Notes: generated by a model from the letters alone, not told the origin. A stretch of 64,000 nt of DNA from Rhodococcus oryzae (GCF_005049235.1 NZ_SUMD01000002.1:124001-188000); one strand, 5' to 3'. Positions 37,538 through 46,267 are shown, counted from the stretch's first letter. Numbers and translations are program-made.

Positions 37538-39055
37538 TCAGCGCAGCGTCGCATGCATCAGATAGACGTTGTAGCTGTCCCACTCCGACATCGTGAAGTA
37601 CACATCGTCGGCGGTGGACCACGGATGCAGGAAGCCGCCGTAGAGGTCCGGGTAGTCGGCGCTGCTCACCATCGGGACGCCCGCCGACCACGCGCCCTGC
37701 GGGCTGTTCGCCTGGCGCAGCACGATGGTCTCGGCCGGTGCGTCCAGGTAGCTCATCTGCCACAGGTCACGGGACCCGTCGTAACGCACCGACACCTCCG
37801 AGGCCACACCGTCGAGGATGGGGGTGGGCGAATGCTCGCCGACCGGGGTCCAGGTTCCGTGGACCCAGTATTGGTAGGCCGACTTGTCGAGCACCCGATC
37901 GGTGGCCACCCGGGCGAGGGCGATGGTGCCGAGTCGCCCGTTCGGGGTGCCGAACATGTAGACGTGGTCACCGGCAGGGACCATGCTCGCGACCTGGAAC
38001 TGGTTCATCCCGAAGATGTTCTCCCACTTGGCATATGGGTCCTTGGTCCAGGTCTGGCCGCCGTCGTCCGAGTAGGCGATGCCGCCGCGGTTCGTGTACC
38101 ACCTGCCGGGGACCGTGCTCCAGCGTCGGACCGACATGTAGCTCATGTACTGCCGGTCGCCGATGGCGAAGCCGGAGGTGGGGATGGTGGTGGTCTCCCA
38201 GTTCTTGACCTTGCGGCTGCCGAGCAGTTCGGTGGCGTGGCACCGGCTGTCCTGCACCATGGAGTCGAGGGTCAGGCCGTCGGAGAGATCGCGGTCGGTG
38301 CTGTGCCCCAACACATTCGAGCGCCAGTCCTGGCCGTTCGCGCCCGGTGGTGCCCAGCCCCGGCCGAAGGTGTCGCCGAACGCGATGGCCACCTCGCCGG
38401 GCTTGCTCTCCCACATGATGCCGAGGTCGGTGCCGTTGACCTGCCACCGCTTGTCGGTGCGGTTGATGGAACCGGGGCCGGTCAGCTGTGCCACCAGGGT
38501 CACCTCGCCCACCTCCGGTGCCGCTGCGGCGGCGTCGACCGGTCCCGGCTCCGCTGGTGGGAACCGTGGGAACGGCGGCGGCGGAGGCAGCGGCAGGCCG
38601 GGTCCGGGGATCGGGATGGGGATCGGTTCGGGGTCGGGGGCGATGGAGAAGCGCGGTATCGACGATCCCCAGGAGCCCGAACCCGAGGATGAGGAACCGG
38701 ACTCGGACGACTCGGACCCGGACGAGCCCGCAGGACCGGGTTCGGACGGCTCGGGCGCGGTGTCGGTGATGTCCGGGCAGGGATCGGCGCACGGGTCCGT
38801 TGGCAGCGGGTCCTGTGGGATGCGGGTCAGGTCCTGCGGCGGGTCGGGCACCGGGACCGGGACTATCTGGGGCCAGGGCACCCTGATGTCGATGCCGGGC
38901 GGCTCCGCGGCCTCCTCCTTCGCGGACGGGTCGAAACCGGTCTCCCCGCAGGCGTTGGTGGGCGCGGGCGCCGCCGTCGCGGTCGCCGGGGCGAGCACCG
39001 AGCCGGAGGCGGCGAGGGTGAGCACGAGCAGTGGTGCGCTCAGGCGACGGATCAC
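37538..39055 (-). CDS. Secreted DUF4185 protein, possible endo-D-arabinanase
   Basis: 505 residues. Signal peptide RRLSAPLLVLTLAASGSVLAPATATAAP, then a low-complexity Pro/Ser/Glu linker up to about residue 175. The C-terminal DUF4185 beta-propeller-like domain has GTDLGIMWESKPGEVAIAFGDTFGRGW, GGIAYSDDGGQTWTKD and LWQMSYLDAPAETIVLRQA. Some DUF4185 proteins were shown to be endo-D-arabinanases (GH183) acting on mycobacterial arabinogalactan; whether this one is active is inferred. GTG start with AAGGGGG 5 bases upstream. Confidence 0.85.
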   Translation of the reverse strand: MIRRLSAPLLVLTLAASGSVLAPATATAAPAPTNACGETGFDPSAKEEAAEPPGIDIRVPWPQIVPVPVPDPPQDLTRIPQDPLPTDPCADPCPDITDTAPEPSEPGPAGSSGSESSESGSSSSGSGSWGSSIPRFSIAPDPEPIPIPIPGPGLPLPPPPPFPRFPPAEPGPVDAAAAAPEVGEVTLVAQLTGPGSINRTDKRWQVNGTDLGIMWESKPGEVAIAFGDTFGRGWAPPGANGQDWRSNVLGHSTDRDLSDGLTLDSMVQDSRCHATELLGSRKVKNWETTTIPTSGFAIGDRQYMSYMSVRRWSTVPGRWYTNRGGIAYSDDGGQTWTKDPYAKWENIFGMNQFQVASMVPAGDHVYMFGTPNGRLGTIALARVATDRVLDKSAYQYWVHGTWTPVGEHSPTPILDGVASEVSVRYDGSRDLWQMSYLDAPAETIVLRQANSPQGAWSAGVPMVSSADYPDLYGGFLHPWSTADDVYFTMSEWDSYNVYLMHATLR

Positions 39056-39152
39056 GAAGCCCCCTTAGGCCTTCCCGATCGCCCACCGCCTCCGGACCGG
39101 CCATCGCGATCGTTGAGATGAATTTAGCAGTGGGCAACGACTCGCCGAGGGA

Positions 39153-39188
39153 TTGATTAAGTGACCACTCAATGTATTATTGGCCACT
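39153..39188 (+). promoter_or_regulatory. Promoter and operator of the TetR-DUF418 operon
   Basis: TTGATT (39153-39158), 16 bases, TATTAT (39175-39180) forms a candidate promoter. Imperfect arms AGTGACCA (39160-39167) and TGGCCACT (39181-39188) flank the -10, and CAAT-GTATT-ATTG lies inside. A TetR operator is likely. Confidence 0.55.
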
Positions 39189-39207
39189 CCGAGTACGAGG
39201 AGCACGA

Positions 39208-39810
39208 ATGCGCACAGTCGACGTTGCCGCCAGGGCGGCCAAGCGGACCGCCCTGATGGACGCCGCGGCGCGGTGTTTCGCCGAGCGCGGCTACAGCGCC
39301 ACCAGGACGGCGGACATCTGTTCCGGCGCGGGCATGAGCTCGGGCAATCTCTTCCACTACTTCCCCACCAAGCACGATGTGCTGCTCGCCCTCGTCGAAC
39401 GCGACGGCGAGCAGACGAGCGAGGCGATGACCGATCTCGCGCAGGCCGGTGACCCCCTGGCCGCGCTGCTGTCGCTCCTCGACGAGATCTGCGGGCTCGC
39501 GGGCGATCCGGTGTACTCCGGTCTCGCGCTGGAGATCTCGGCCGTCGCGCATCGCGACGAGGAGGTCGCGGCCCGGTTCAAGGCGAACGACCTCACCTTC
39601 CGGTGCGGGCTGGCGACGCTGGTGGAACGCGCAGGGGATGCCGGCCAGCTGTCCACCGATCTCACCCCGGAGCACGCCGCGACCTGGCTGGCCGCGCTCG
39701 TCGACGGCATGTTCGCCCGCGTGGCCGCCGACCCGGACTTCGACCCCTCGGCCCAGGCGCCGATCCTGCGCCGGATCGTCACCCAGCTCCTCGTGGGTGG
39801 TACCGAGTGA
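39208..39810 (+). CDS. TetR-family regulator heading a membrane-protein operon
   Basis: 200 residues with the HTH YSATRTADICSGAGMSSGNLFHYFPTKHDVLLALV. The ATG at 39208 has GAGGAG a few bases upstream, better than earlier in-frame ATGs. Its TGA overlaps the next start by four bases (GTGA), so it is co-translated with the DUF418 gene and probably autoregulates the operon. Confidence 0.87.
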   Translation: MRTVDVAARAAKRTALMDAAARCFAERGYSATRTADICSGAGMSSGNLFHYFPTKHDVLLALVERDGEQTSEAMTDLAQAGDPLAALLSLLDEICGLAGDPVYSGLALEISAVAHRDEEVAARFKANDLTFRCGLATLVERAGDAGQLSTDLTPEHAATWLAALVDGMFARVAADPDFDPSAQAPILRRIVTQLLVGGTE

Positions 39811-41009
39811 GCCTGCGCGCCGACGCCGTTTCCGCACCGGTCGCCCCCGACCGGCTCCGCAATGTCGATGCGCTGCGCGGGTTCGCGCTGCTCGGGATCC
39901 TGGCCGTCAACATCTGGGCGTTCGCCGATCCCTACTACGCGTCGCCGGAATCGAACCCGGCGTTCGATTCCGGGCTCGATCACGCCGTCCGGTTCGCGGT
40001 CTCGCTGCTCTTCGAGACCAAGTTCTACCTACTGTTCTCGTTCCTGTTCGGCTACAGCTTCACGCTGCAGATGGCGGCGGCCGAGCGGGCAGGAACGGCC
40101 TTCATCCCGCGGATGCTGCGCAGGCAGAGCGGGCTGCTCGCCATCGGCCTCGTGCACGGGGCCGTCCTCTATTACGGCGAGATCCTGTCCACCTACGCGA
40201 TCCTCGGCCTGATCCTGTTGGCGTGCAGGCGCATCTCGCCCCACCGGGCCGTGCAGATCGGCGTCGGACTGGTGGTGGCGGTGGGCGTGGTGTGGATGCT
40301 CCTCGGGCTGCTGACGCTCGCGGAAGGCGGGGGCGAGGGCGTCGCCGCATCGGATGCGGCGGTCAAGCTGACGGCCTTCGGTGGTGACGCGGCCGCGACC
40401 CTCGGCTTCCATTCCGGGCACCTGCCGGAGACCATCTCAGCTCTGGTGGCCCTGCAGGCACCGAGCGCGATGGCCATGTTCTTCTTCGGATTCGCCGCCG
40501 GCCGGGTGCAGGCGTTCGCGGACCCGGACCGCTTTCGGCCGCTGATGCGGCGGATCCTGGTCGTCGGGTTGCCGGTCGGGCTGATCGGCGCGCTCGCCTA
40601 CGCGCTGGCCGCGGCCTACGCGCCGGGCGGCGGCGTCGAGGTCTTCGCGTTCGGGCTCGGGCAGCTGACGGCGCCGCTGCTCACCGCGTCCTACGTCGTG
40701 GCCGGGGTGCTGCTGTTCCGTACCGGCCCCGGCAGGCGGATCGAGGCGGCACTGGCCCCGATGGGCACGATCGCGCTCACCAACTACCTGCTCCAGTCGC
40801 TGGTGCTGGGCGTGCTGTTCACCGGTTACGGGTTCGGCCTGATCGACCGGCTCCCGCCGCTCGCGGTCCTCGCCGCGGTGCCGGTGATCTTCGGGACCCA
40901 GCTCGTCCTCAGCCGCTGGTGGCTGCGCGGGCACCGTTACGGTCCGGCGGAGTGGGCGCTGCGCGCGATCACCATCGCGGGGATCCCGCCCTGGCGGCGT
41001 CGTGGCTAG
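39807..41009 (+). CDS. DUF418 family membrane protein
   Basis: 400 residues, about ten hydrophobic helices. The N-terminus has RLRNVDALRGFALLGILAVNIW and the core FYLLFSFLFGYSFTLQM, both typical of the YeiB/DUF418 family. The C-terminal DUF418 region includes IALTNYLLQSLVLGVLF and GPAEWALRAIT. Function unknown; related to acyl-transfer membrane proteins. It overlaps genes on both sides. Confidence 0.88.
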   Translation: MSLRADAVSAPVAPDRLRNVDALRGFALLGILAVNIWAFADPYYASPESNPAFDSGLDHAVRFAVSLLFETKFYLLFSFLFGYSFTLQMAAAERAGTAFIPRMLRRQSGLLAIGLVHGAVLYYGEILSTYAILGLILLACRRISPHRAVQIGVGLVVAVGVVWMLLGLLTLAEGGGEGVAASDAAVKLTAFGGDAAATLGFHSGHLPETISALVALQAPSAMAMFFFGFAAGRVQAFADPDRFRPLMRRILVVGLPVGLIGALAYALAAAYAPGGGVEVFAFGLGQLTAPLLTASYVVAGVLLFRTGPGRRIEAALAPMGTIALTNYLLQSLVLGVLFTGYGFGLIDRLPPLAVLAAVPVIFGTQLVLSRWWLRGHRYGPAEWALRAITIAGIPPWRRRG

Positions 41010-42048
41010 CGGGTCGCCGTCGCCCCGGCGCCGATGGCTTCGACGTGGCGTCGGCGGCCTCGCGGCGCTCCTGGTCCTGATCCTGATCGGCGGGTTGGCG
41101 GTCGTCGCGGGCAACAGCTACGCACTCCGGGAGGAGCGGGTGACGATCACGACCGCCGCGGGCCCGCTCCGCGGCGTCCTCGCCCTCCCTCGCGATGCGA
41201 AGGGGCCGGTCGGACTCGTCGTCTTCGTGCACGGGGACGGGCCGGTGGAGGCGACCAGCGAGGGGTTCTATCGGCCCATCTGGGAGGCCCTGGCCGAGGC
41301 CGGTTACGCGTCGCTGTCCATGAGCAAGCCCGGAGTCGGTGGCTCCCAGGGTAATTGGCTCGAACAGTCCCTCCACGACCGTGCCGTCGAGGCCGAGTCG
41401 ATGATCGACTGGGCGCTCGATCGCCCCGAGATCGACCCGCGGCGCATCGGGCTCTGGGGAGCGAGTCAGGGCGGCTGGGTCCTGCCCGAGGTCGCGGTCG
41501 ACCGGCCGGAGGTGTCCTTCGTCATCGCGGTGTCACCGGCGGTCAACTGGCTCGACCAGGGCCGGTACAACCTGCTGGCCGAACTCGATGCCACCGGTGC
41601 GAGCCGAGCCGAACGTCAGGCCGCGATCGCCGAGAGCGACGCGGTCCGCGCCCTGCTGAATCGGGGCGCCCCCTACGAGGAGTATCTCGAGGCGTCGGCC
41701 GACGACGAGCCCATGGACCGCGACCGCTGGGGCTTCGTCCTGCGCAACCACACCGCCGACGCGACGGCGGCACTCGGGGAACTCGGGCGCAGGGACATCC
41801 CGGTGCTGCTCGTCCTCGGCGAGGACGACCGCAACGTCGACGTCGACGACACCAAGAGCGCCTACGAGCGTCTGCTCGGTGACCGGCTCACCACGGCGCG
41901 CTTTCCCGGCGCCGCGCACACCCTTGCCCGATCCGGCATCGAGGAATCGGAGCTGTGGGGAGTCGTGGTCGGCACGTTCGCGCCGCGCCACGTCTTCGTG
42001 CCCGGCTATCTCGACGCCCAGCGTGACTTCCTCGCCGGCCTGCCCTGA
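41002..42048 (+). CDS. Membrane-anchored or exported alpha/beta hydrolase
   Basis: 348 residues. A basic N-terminus and one hydrophobic helix (GGLAALLVLILIGGLAVVAG) put the catalytic domain outside the membrane. HGDGPVEA, the nucleophile GASQGG, an acid in GEDDRN and a His in GAAHTLA make a complete serine-hydrolase triad. Acts perhaps on a lipid or ester. It starts with a GTG eight bases before the DUF418 stop, so is part of the TetR-DUF418 operon. Confidence 0.85.
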   Translation: MASGSPSPRRRWLRRGVGGLAALLVLILIGGLAVVAGNSYALREERVTITTAAGPLRGVLALPRDAKGPVGLVVFVHGDGPVEATSEGFYRPIWEALAEAGYASLSMSKPGVGGSQGNWLEQSLHDRAVEAESMIDWALDRPEIDPRRIGLWGASQGGWVLPEVAVDRPEVSFVIAVSPAVNWLDQGRYNLLAELDATGASRAERQAAIAESDAVRALLNRGAPYEEYLEASADDEPMDRDRWGFVLRNHTADATAALGELGRRDIPVLLVLGEDDRNVDVDDTKSAYERLLGDRLTTARFPGAAHTLARSGIEESELWGVVVGTFAPRHVFVPGYLDAQRDFLAGLP

Positions 42049-42068
42049 TCGACCGCTCCCACCTCTCG

Positions 42069-42443
42069 TCAGTCCGCGACCAGGTCCATCCGGAGGAACT
42101 CGCTGATGCGGAGCAGCCTCGGTGGGCGCGCAACGTCGTCGGAGAGGGCCTGGAACGCCTCGGATTCCCCGACGAGGCGTGGCGCGGCGAGATCGAACTC
42201 CCGCCCGTCGACTCGGAGCCGCGCACCGTCGGCCGCCAGGACGTTCTGCACCCAGTCCGAGCGCGATCCGTACACCAGAACGAACAGGTAGCCACCGTCG
42301 ACGGGATACGCGTCGAGCGGTGTGCGGTAGGTGGCGCCGGAGGTGCGACCCACGTGAGTCAGCACCGGCCACTTCCCGCCCGCGATCGCGCGAGGGTTGA
42401 ACACCCGCTTGTTGACGTGGCCCCACCACCTCGGCATCGGCAT
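42069..42443 (-). CDS. Deazaflavin (F420)-dependent nitroreductase-family protein
   Basis: 124 residues with the Ddn-type motif GGKWPVLTHVGRTSGATYRTPLDAYPV and LVYGSRSDWVQNVLAADG. These small split-barrel proteins use cofactor F420 (or bind fatty acids/heme in some branches) to reduce quinones or nitro compounds. Start at ATG 42443 with AAGGAGAG upstream. Divergent from a TetR gene across two tandem operators, which implies tight control. Confidence 0.85.
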   Translation of the reverse strand: MPMPRWWGHVNKRVFNPRAIAGGKWPVLTHVGRTSGATYRTPLDAYPVDGGYLFVLVYGSRSDWVQNVLAADGARLRVDGREFDLAAPRLVGESEAFQALSDDVARPPRLLRISEFLRMDLVAD

Positions 42444-42485
42444 CGGGCTCTCCTTCCCTCGTTCGGTCGATTCCCGGCGGGAGTC

Positions 42486-42499
42486 CTTACACCTGTAAG
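42486..42499. promoter_or_regulatory. TetR operator 1 (Ddn-like/TetR)
   Basis: CTTACACCTGTAAG: perfect 6-2-6 palindrome. Confidence 0.75.
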
Positions 42500-42504
42500 G
42501 CTGA

Positions 42505-42518
42505 CTTACGCCTGTAAG
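42505..42518. promoter_or_regulatory. TetR operator 2 (Ddn-like/TetR)
   Basis: CTTACGCCTGTAAG: same site with one arm mismatch, centred 19 bp from operator 1. Confidence 0.75.
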
Positions 42519-42554
42519 CTTGTCAACATTTCCGCACCCTGGAGTTGAGCCCTC

Positions 42555-43214
42555 GTGTCACCATCACCGCAGCCGCCACGGCGACCACTCAGCCGAGATC
42601 TCGTGTTGGAAGCCGCGATCCGGGTCGCGGATCGCGGTGGCGTGGAGGCGATCACGATGCGCCGGGTGGCGCAGGAACTCGGCGTGGAGGCGATGTCGCT
42701 CTACCACCACGTACCGAACAAGGACGCGATCCTCGACGGTGTGGTCGACGCGGTGTTCGCGGCGATTGAGCTACCCGATGCTCGGTGCGACGACTGGCGC
42801 GACGCGATCCGGGTCCGCGCTTCCTCCGCGCGCACTGTCCTGTCACAGCACAGTTGGGCCCTCGGCCTCATGGACTCCCGTCGCAACCCGGGTCCGGCGA
42901 CGCTACGCCACCACGACGCCGTCCTCGGCGTCCTCCGGGAGGCCGGATTCGCGCTGCCGATGGCCGCGCACGCCGTCTCGCTGGTCGACAGCTACGTCGG
43001 CGGGTTCGTCCTCCAAGAGGCGAACCTGCCGGTGACGACGCCGGGCGATGTCGAGGAAGTGGCGGGCAGCATCCTCGAGCAGCTCCCTGCGGCCGAGTTG
43101 CCGTACCTCACCGAGATGATCGTCGACCACGCCCTGCAGCCGGGCTACGACCACACGAGCGAGTTCGGCTACGGCCTGGACCTCATCCTGGACGCGCTCG
43201 AAGCCCGGAGGTAG
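42555..43214 (+). CDS. TetR-family regulator, divergent to Ddn-like gene
   Basis: 219 residues; HTH VEAITMRRVAQELGVEAMSLYHHVPNKDAILDGVV with the YHHVPNKD turn typical of the TetR_C branch. Starts GTG at 42555 with GGAG upstream. The two tandem palindromes lie between it and the Ddn-like gene. Confidence 0.88.
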   Translation: MSPSPQPPRRPLSRDLVLEAAIRVADRGGVEAITMRRVAQELGVEAMSLYHHVPNKDAILDGVVDAVFAAIELPDARCDDWRDAIRVRASSARTVLSQHSWALGLMDSRRNPGPATLRHHDAVLGVLREAGFALPMAAHAVSLVDSYVGGFVLQEANLPVTTPGDVEEVAGSILEQLPAAELPYLTEMIVDHALQPGYDHTSEFGYGLDLILDALEARR

Positions 43215-43269
43215 CGCGCCCCGACAGTCGCGGTCGGAACCGGCGTCGCCCCTCGCGCGTCCAACACGT

Positions 43270-43833
43270 ATGGGACTGGTGGAGTACTCGTTCGGCACCG
43301 GCGAGGGGGCGCCGCGGGACTGGGCGTCCGAGGCGGATCTGGACCTCGGCGGCATCGGGGTCGCGGACGCGGTGAGCCTTGACTTCGACGGCGACGGTCT
43401 GCTCGACGACGCGATGTGGGACAGCGACGGGGACGGGGGCGCGGATCGTTCGGTGCTGGACGTGGGTGACGAGGGTCGGTACTTCGAGGACGCCTCGGGT
43501 ACCGGGGTCTGGGACCTCGAGGTCCCGCCGCCCCCCGCCGAGGCCGGGCACGAGCTGCGCTGGACGGACGCAGGGGGCGTGGACCGTAGGGTGCCGGGCA
43601 GCGAGGACGCGCTGCCGGTGGAGGTCGATCTCGATCTCGACGGCGCCCCCGACATCGTGGTGATCGACACCGACGGGGACTCGCTGGTCGACGTCACCCT
43701 GCTCCGGTCGGGCCCGGCCGGCCCCTACGTCGCGATCGAGGTCGACGAGCGGTCCGACGGGTCCGCGGACGTGACGCTGTCCGATACCGACGGCGACGGC
43801 CGGCTGGACACCGTCGCCCGCGGTCCCGGTTGA
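43270..43833 (+). CDS. Acidic protein with DxDGDG calcium-site-like repeats
   Basis: 187 residues, strongly acidic, containing several DxDxDG-type loops (LDFDGDGLLDDAM, WDSDGDGGADRS, DLDLDGAPDIV, DTDGDSLVDV, SDTDGDGRLDTV) resembling thrombospondin-type-3 or FG-GAP calcium sites. No signal peptide is visible, so the location is unknown. It follows the TetR gene by 55 bases on the same strand. Start ATG without a ribosome site. Related small proteins occur widely in mycolic actinobacteria with no assigned role. Confidence 0.65.
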   Translation: MGLVEYSFGTGEGAPRDWASEADLDLGGIGVADAVSLDFDGDGLLDDAMWDSDGDGGADRSVLDVGDEGRYFEDASGTGVWDLEVPPPPAEAGHELRWTDAGGVDRRVPGSEDALPVEVDLDLDGAPDIVVIDTDGDSLVDVTLLRSGPAGPYVAIEVDERSDGSADVTLSDTDGDGRLDTVARGPG

Positions 43834-43852
43834 TCGCGGGCGGCGCGGGCGC

Positions 43853-45214
43853 TCAGCGCGACGCGCGACGCAGCGAGTTCGCCGCCACCGCCACCAGGCC
43901 GAGCCCGTACGCCGCGGCCCCGGCGAGGACGAGTCCCGGTGAGTGCCCATCGGGGGCGACCACCGTCGCCGCGGCGGCCAGCGCGCCGATGAACGCCATG
44001 TTGAACACGGTGTCCTGCAACGCGAACACCTGCCCGCGCCGGGCGTCGTCGATGTCGATCTGCATCGCCGCGTCCCCGGTGAGCTTGATCGTCTGCCCGG
44101 CGAGGCCGAGCAGGAACGCGCCGACCAGCAGCATCGGCTGGGTGAGCCCGGAGATCACCCCCAGTTGCACGGCGGTCGCGAATACCAGCGCGCCCACGAC
44201 GGTCGGGGACCTGCCGATGCGTGGGATGAGAAACGGGGTGACTGCCGCGGCGAGCAGCATGCCCGCCGCCGCGGCGCCGACCGCGACCCCGAATCCCGCG
44301 AACCCGCCCGGCAGCGCGCCCGCATACGAGGGATCCCGGAGGATCAGCACCATGATCAGCGTGTTGATCCCGAACACGATGCGGTGCACGCCGATTCCGA
44401 TCATCGCGGTGGTGACGCCGGGGGCGCCCCACACGGCGGCGGCCCCGGTGCGCAGGCCTGCCAGCACCGCCCGGACGGCGTCGAGGCCGGTCGGACCGGC
44501 CTCGGCGAGGTCGCCGGTCGGTCCGAGTCGGTGTGCGGCGAAGCCGGCCGCGGCGAGGGCGCCGATCGCGGAACCGGCGGAGGCGAGGGCGACCGTGAGG
44601 CCGGAGCCCCGATCCCCCTCGCCGAGCACTCCGAGGAGTGCGACCGCCGTCCCGGCGCCCGCGGCGGAGACCCCGGCCCCCGCGGTGGCCAGCACGGAAT
44701 TCGTTGACACCAGCCAGGATTGGCGTACCACGTTCGGTAGTGACGCCGACACCCCAGCCAGCACGAAGCGGCTGACCCCGACCGCGGCGAGCGCGAGCAG
44801 CAGCAACGGGGTCTGTGGTCCGCCGGTCAGGAGCACGGCCGCGGCCGCCAGGATCAGGCCGCCGCGCAGCAGGTTTGCCCACATCAGGACCGCGCGCCGG
44901 TCCCATCGGTCGAGCAGGGCGCCTGCGAAGGGGCCGACCAGCGAGTAGGGCAGCAGCAGCACCGCGAACCCCGCGGCGATCGCGATGGGATCGGTCTCCC
45001 GTTCGGGATTGAACAGGATCGCGCCGCCGAGCGCGGCCTGGAAGAGCCCGTCGCCGAACTGGCTCGCGAAGCGGACGGTGGTGAGTCGGCCGAGTCCTGG
45101 TGACCGGCGCAGCACGGAGCGCAGGCCGCCGTGCCCGCGCGTCGGGTCGGTCGGGGTCGGATCGGATGGCGTCGGATCCCCCGGCGTCGCGCTTCCCGGC
45201 GTCGAGTTCACCAC
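43853..45214 (-). CDS. MFS transporter
   Basis: 453 residues with about twelve hydrophobic helices. The signature loop GPFAGALLDRWDRRAVLMWANLLRGG between helices 2 and 3 is typical of the major facilitator superfamily (enterobactin-exporter-like MFS). The first 30 residues are a Thr/Pro/Asp repeat (PTPSDPTPTDPT) encoded by short GTCGGATC-like repeats. Substrate unknown. It starts at tandem GTG codons 45214/45211, nine bases after the epimerase stop, so the two are probably co-transcribed. Confidence 0.82.
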   Translation of the reverse strand: MVNSTPGSATPGDPTPSDPTPTDPTRGHGGLRSVLRRSPGLGRLTTVRFASQFGDGLFQAALGGAILFNPERETDPIAIAAGFAVLLLPYSLVGPFAGALLDRWDRRAVLMWANLLRGGLILAAAAVLLTGGPQTPLLLLALAAVGVSRFVLAGVSASLPNVVRQSWLVSTNSVLATAGAGVSAAGAGTAVALLGVLGEGDRGSGLTVALASAGSAIGALAAAGFAAHRLGPTGDLAEAGPTGLDAVRAVLAGLRTGAAAVWGAPGVTTAMIGIGVHRIVFGINTLIMVLILRDPSYAGALPGGFAGFGVAVGAAAAGMLLAAAVTPFLIPRIGRSPTVVGALVFATAVQLGVISGLTQPMLLVGAFLLGLAGQTIKLTGDAAMQIDIDDARRGQVFALQDTVFNMAFIGALAAAATVVAPDGHSPGLVLAGAAAYGLGLVAVAANSLRRASR

Positions 45215-45223
45215 CAGCTGACC

Positions 45224-46171
45224 CTATCGCGGTGCGGGCGCGAGCTCCCGTGCGCGCCACCACGCGACGGTGGCGGCGGCCGCCTCGGCCAGCGGGGTCG
45301 GCGCCAGGCCGAGCAGTCGCTCGCTGCGGGCGGAGTCCAGCACGAACGGACGCTCGAACTGGTACAGCATCTCGGCCAGCTCGCGGCTGTCGCGGTGCAC
45401 CAATCCGGCGCCGCGGAGCAGCCAGCCGGGCAGCACGCCGGTCTTCGGGTCCGGCACGCCCGCCGCCGCGGCGTAGGCGTGCACCATGGCGCGCTGGGTG
45501 ATCGCGGGGCTGGTCGGGGCGTGCAGGACCGAGTTCCACAGCGAGGGGTCGGCGGCCGCGGCGATCATGGCCGCCGCGAGGTCGGGCACGTAGGTGAACG
45601 AGTGTGGGGTGTCGAGGCCGCCCATGACGCGAACGGTCTTGCCCGACAGGATGATCGGAACCATCCGTTCGCCCGCGTGCGCCATCAGCACCCGAGGCCC
45701 GAAGAAGTCGGAGGCGGCCACGCTGACGGTGGCGGTGTCCGAGGCCTCGCGCTGGCGCAGCAGCTCGGTGCGGATGCCCAGCTTGCCGTCGCGGGCCTCG
45801 CGCGGGGTGTCCTCGGTGATGGGACCGTCGACCTGCCCGTAGGAGTACAGGCTCTCCGGGAACACCACGACGGCTCCGGCCCGGCCGGCGGCCGCGAGCA
45901 CGGCCCGCTCGGTGGAGGGCAGTTCGCGTCGCCAGGCCTCGGCCGAGTACGCCGAGCCGTGGGTGCAGTGGAACACCGCAGCGGCGCCCTCGAGCGCGGC
46001 GTCGAGCGCGCCAGGCACGGAGACGTCGACGCGGAGCCGCTCCACATTGGGGCGCTCGGGCCCGGAGCCGGACCTGGTCAGCACACGGACCCGGTGTCCC
46101 TGTGCCGCCAACTGGTCGGCGACCGTCCATCCGACGGGTCCCGCGCCGGTCACTACCTGCACTGTCGACAT
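45224..46171 (-). CDS. NAD-dependent epimerase/dehydratase family protein
   Basis: 315 residues, extended short-chain reductase fold. The N-terminal nucleotide motif is VTGAGPVGWTVADQLAAQGH, and YSYGQVDG takes the place of the usual YxxxK catalytic pair, which is not clearly kept. So it may bind NAD(P) without classical dehydrogenase activity. ATG at 46171 with AGGAGTG upstream. Divergent from a TetR gene across two palindromes; the following MFS transporter is nine bases away. Confidence 0.82.
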   Translation of the reverse strand: MSTVQVVTGAGPVGWTVADQLAAQGHRVRVLTRSGSGPERPNVERLRVDVSVPGALDAALEGAAAVFHCTHGSAYSAEAWRRELPSTERAVLAAAGRAGAVVVFPESLYSYGQVDGPITEDTPREARDGKLGIRTELLRQREASDTATVSVAASDFFGPRVLMAHAGERMVPIILSGKTVRVMGGLDTPHSFTYVPDLAAAMIAAAADPSLWNSVLHAPTSPAITQRAMVHAYAAAAGVPDPKTGVLPGWLLRGAGLVHRDSRELAEMLYQFERPFVLDSARSERLLGLAPTPLAEAAAATVAWWRARELAPAPR

Positions 46172-46202
46172 CGCAATCACTCCTGGGTGTGGTTATCGGA
46201 AC

Positions 46203-46223
46203 TTCGAGAGCACTGCTCTCGAA
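46203..46223. promoter_or_regulatory. TetR operator 1 (epimerase/TetR)
   Basis: TTCGAGAGCA, one C, TGCTCTCGAA: a perfect 21-bp palindrome in the divergent promoter region. Confidence 0.8.
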
Positions 46224-46254
46224 GCAACAGTGCGCCGACTTCGGAGGAATGTCA

Positions 46255-46267
46255 AGAGCACTGCTCT
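46255..46267. promoter_or_regulatory. TetR operator 2 (epimerase/TetR)
   Basis: AGAGCACTGCTCT, the identical core of operator 1, directly upstream of TTGACA (46274-46279) of the TetR gene promoter. Confidence 0.8.

Noticed and set aside
43725-46130. Minus-strand frame of about 800 codons over the MFS and epimerase genes
   Set aside because: Shifted shadow of the two real genes in another frame; the real frames hold the MFS loop and Rossmann motifs.
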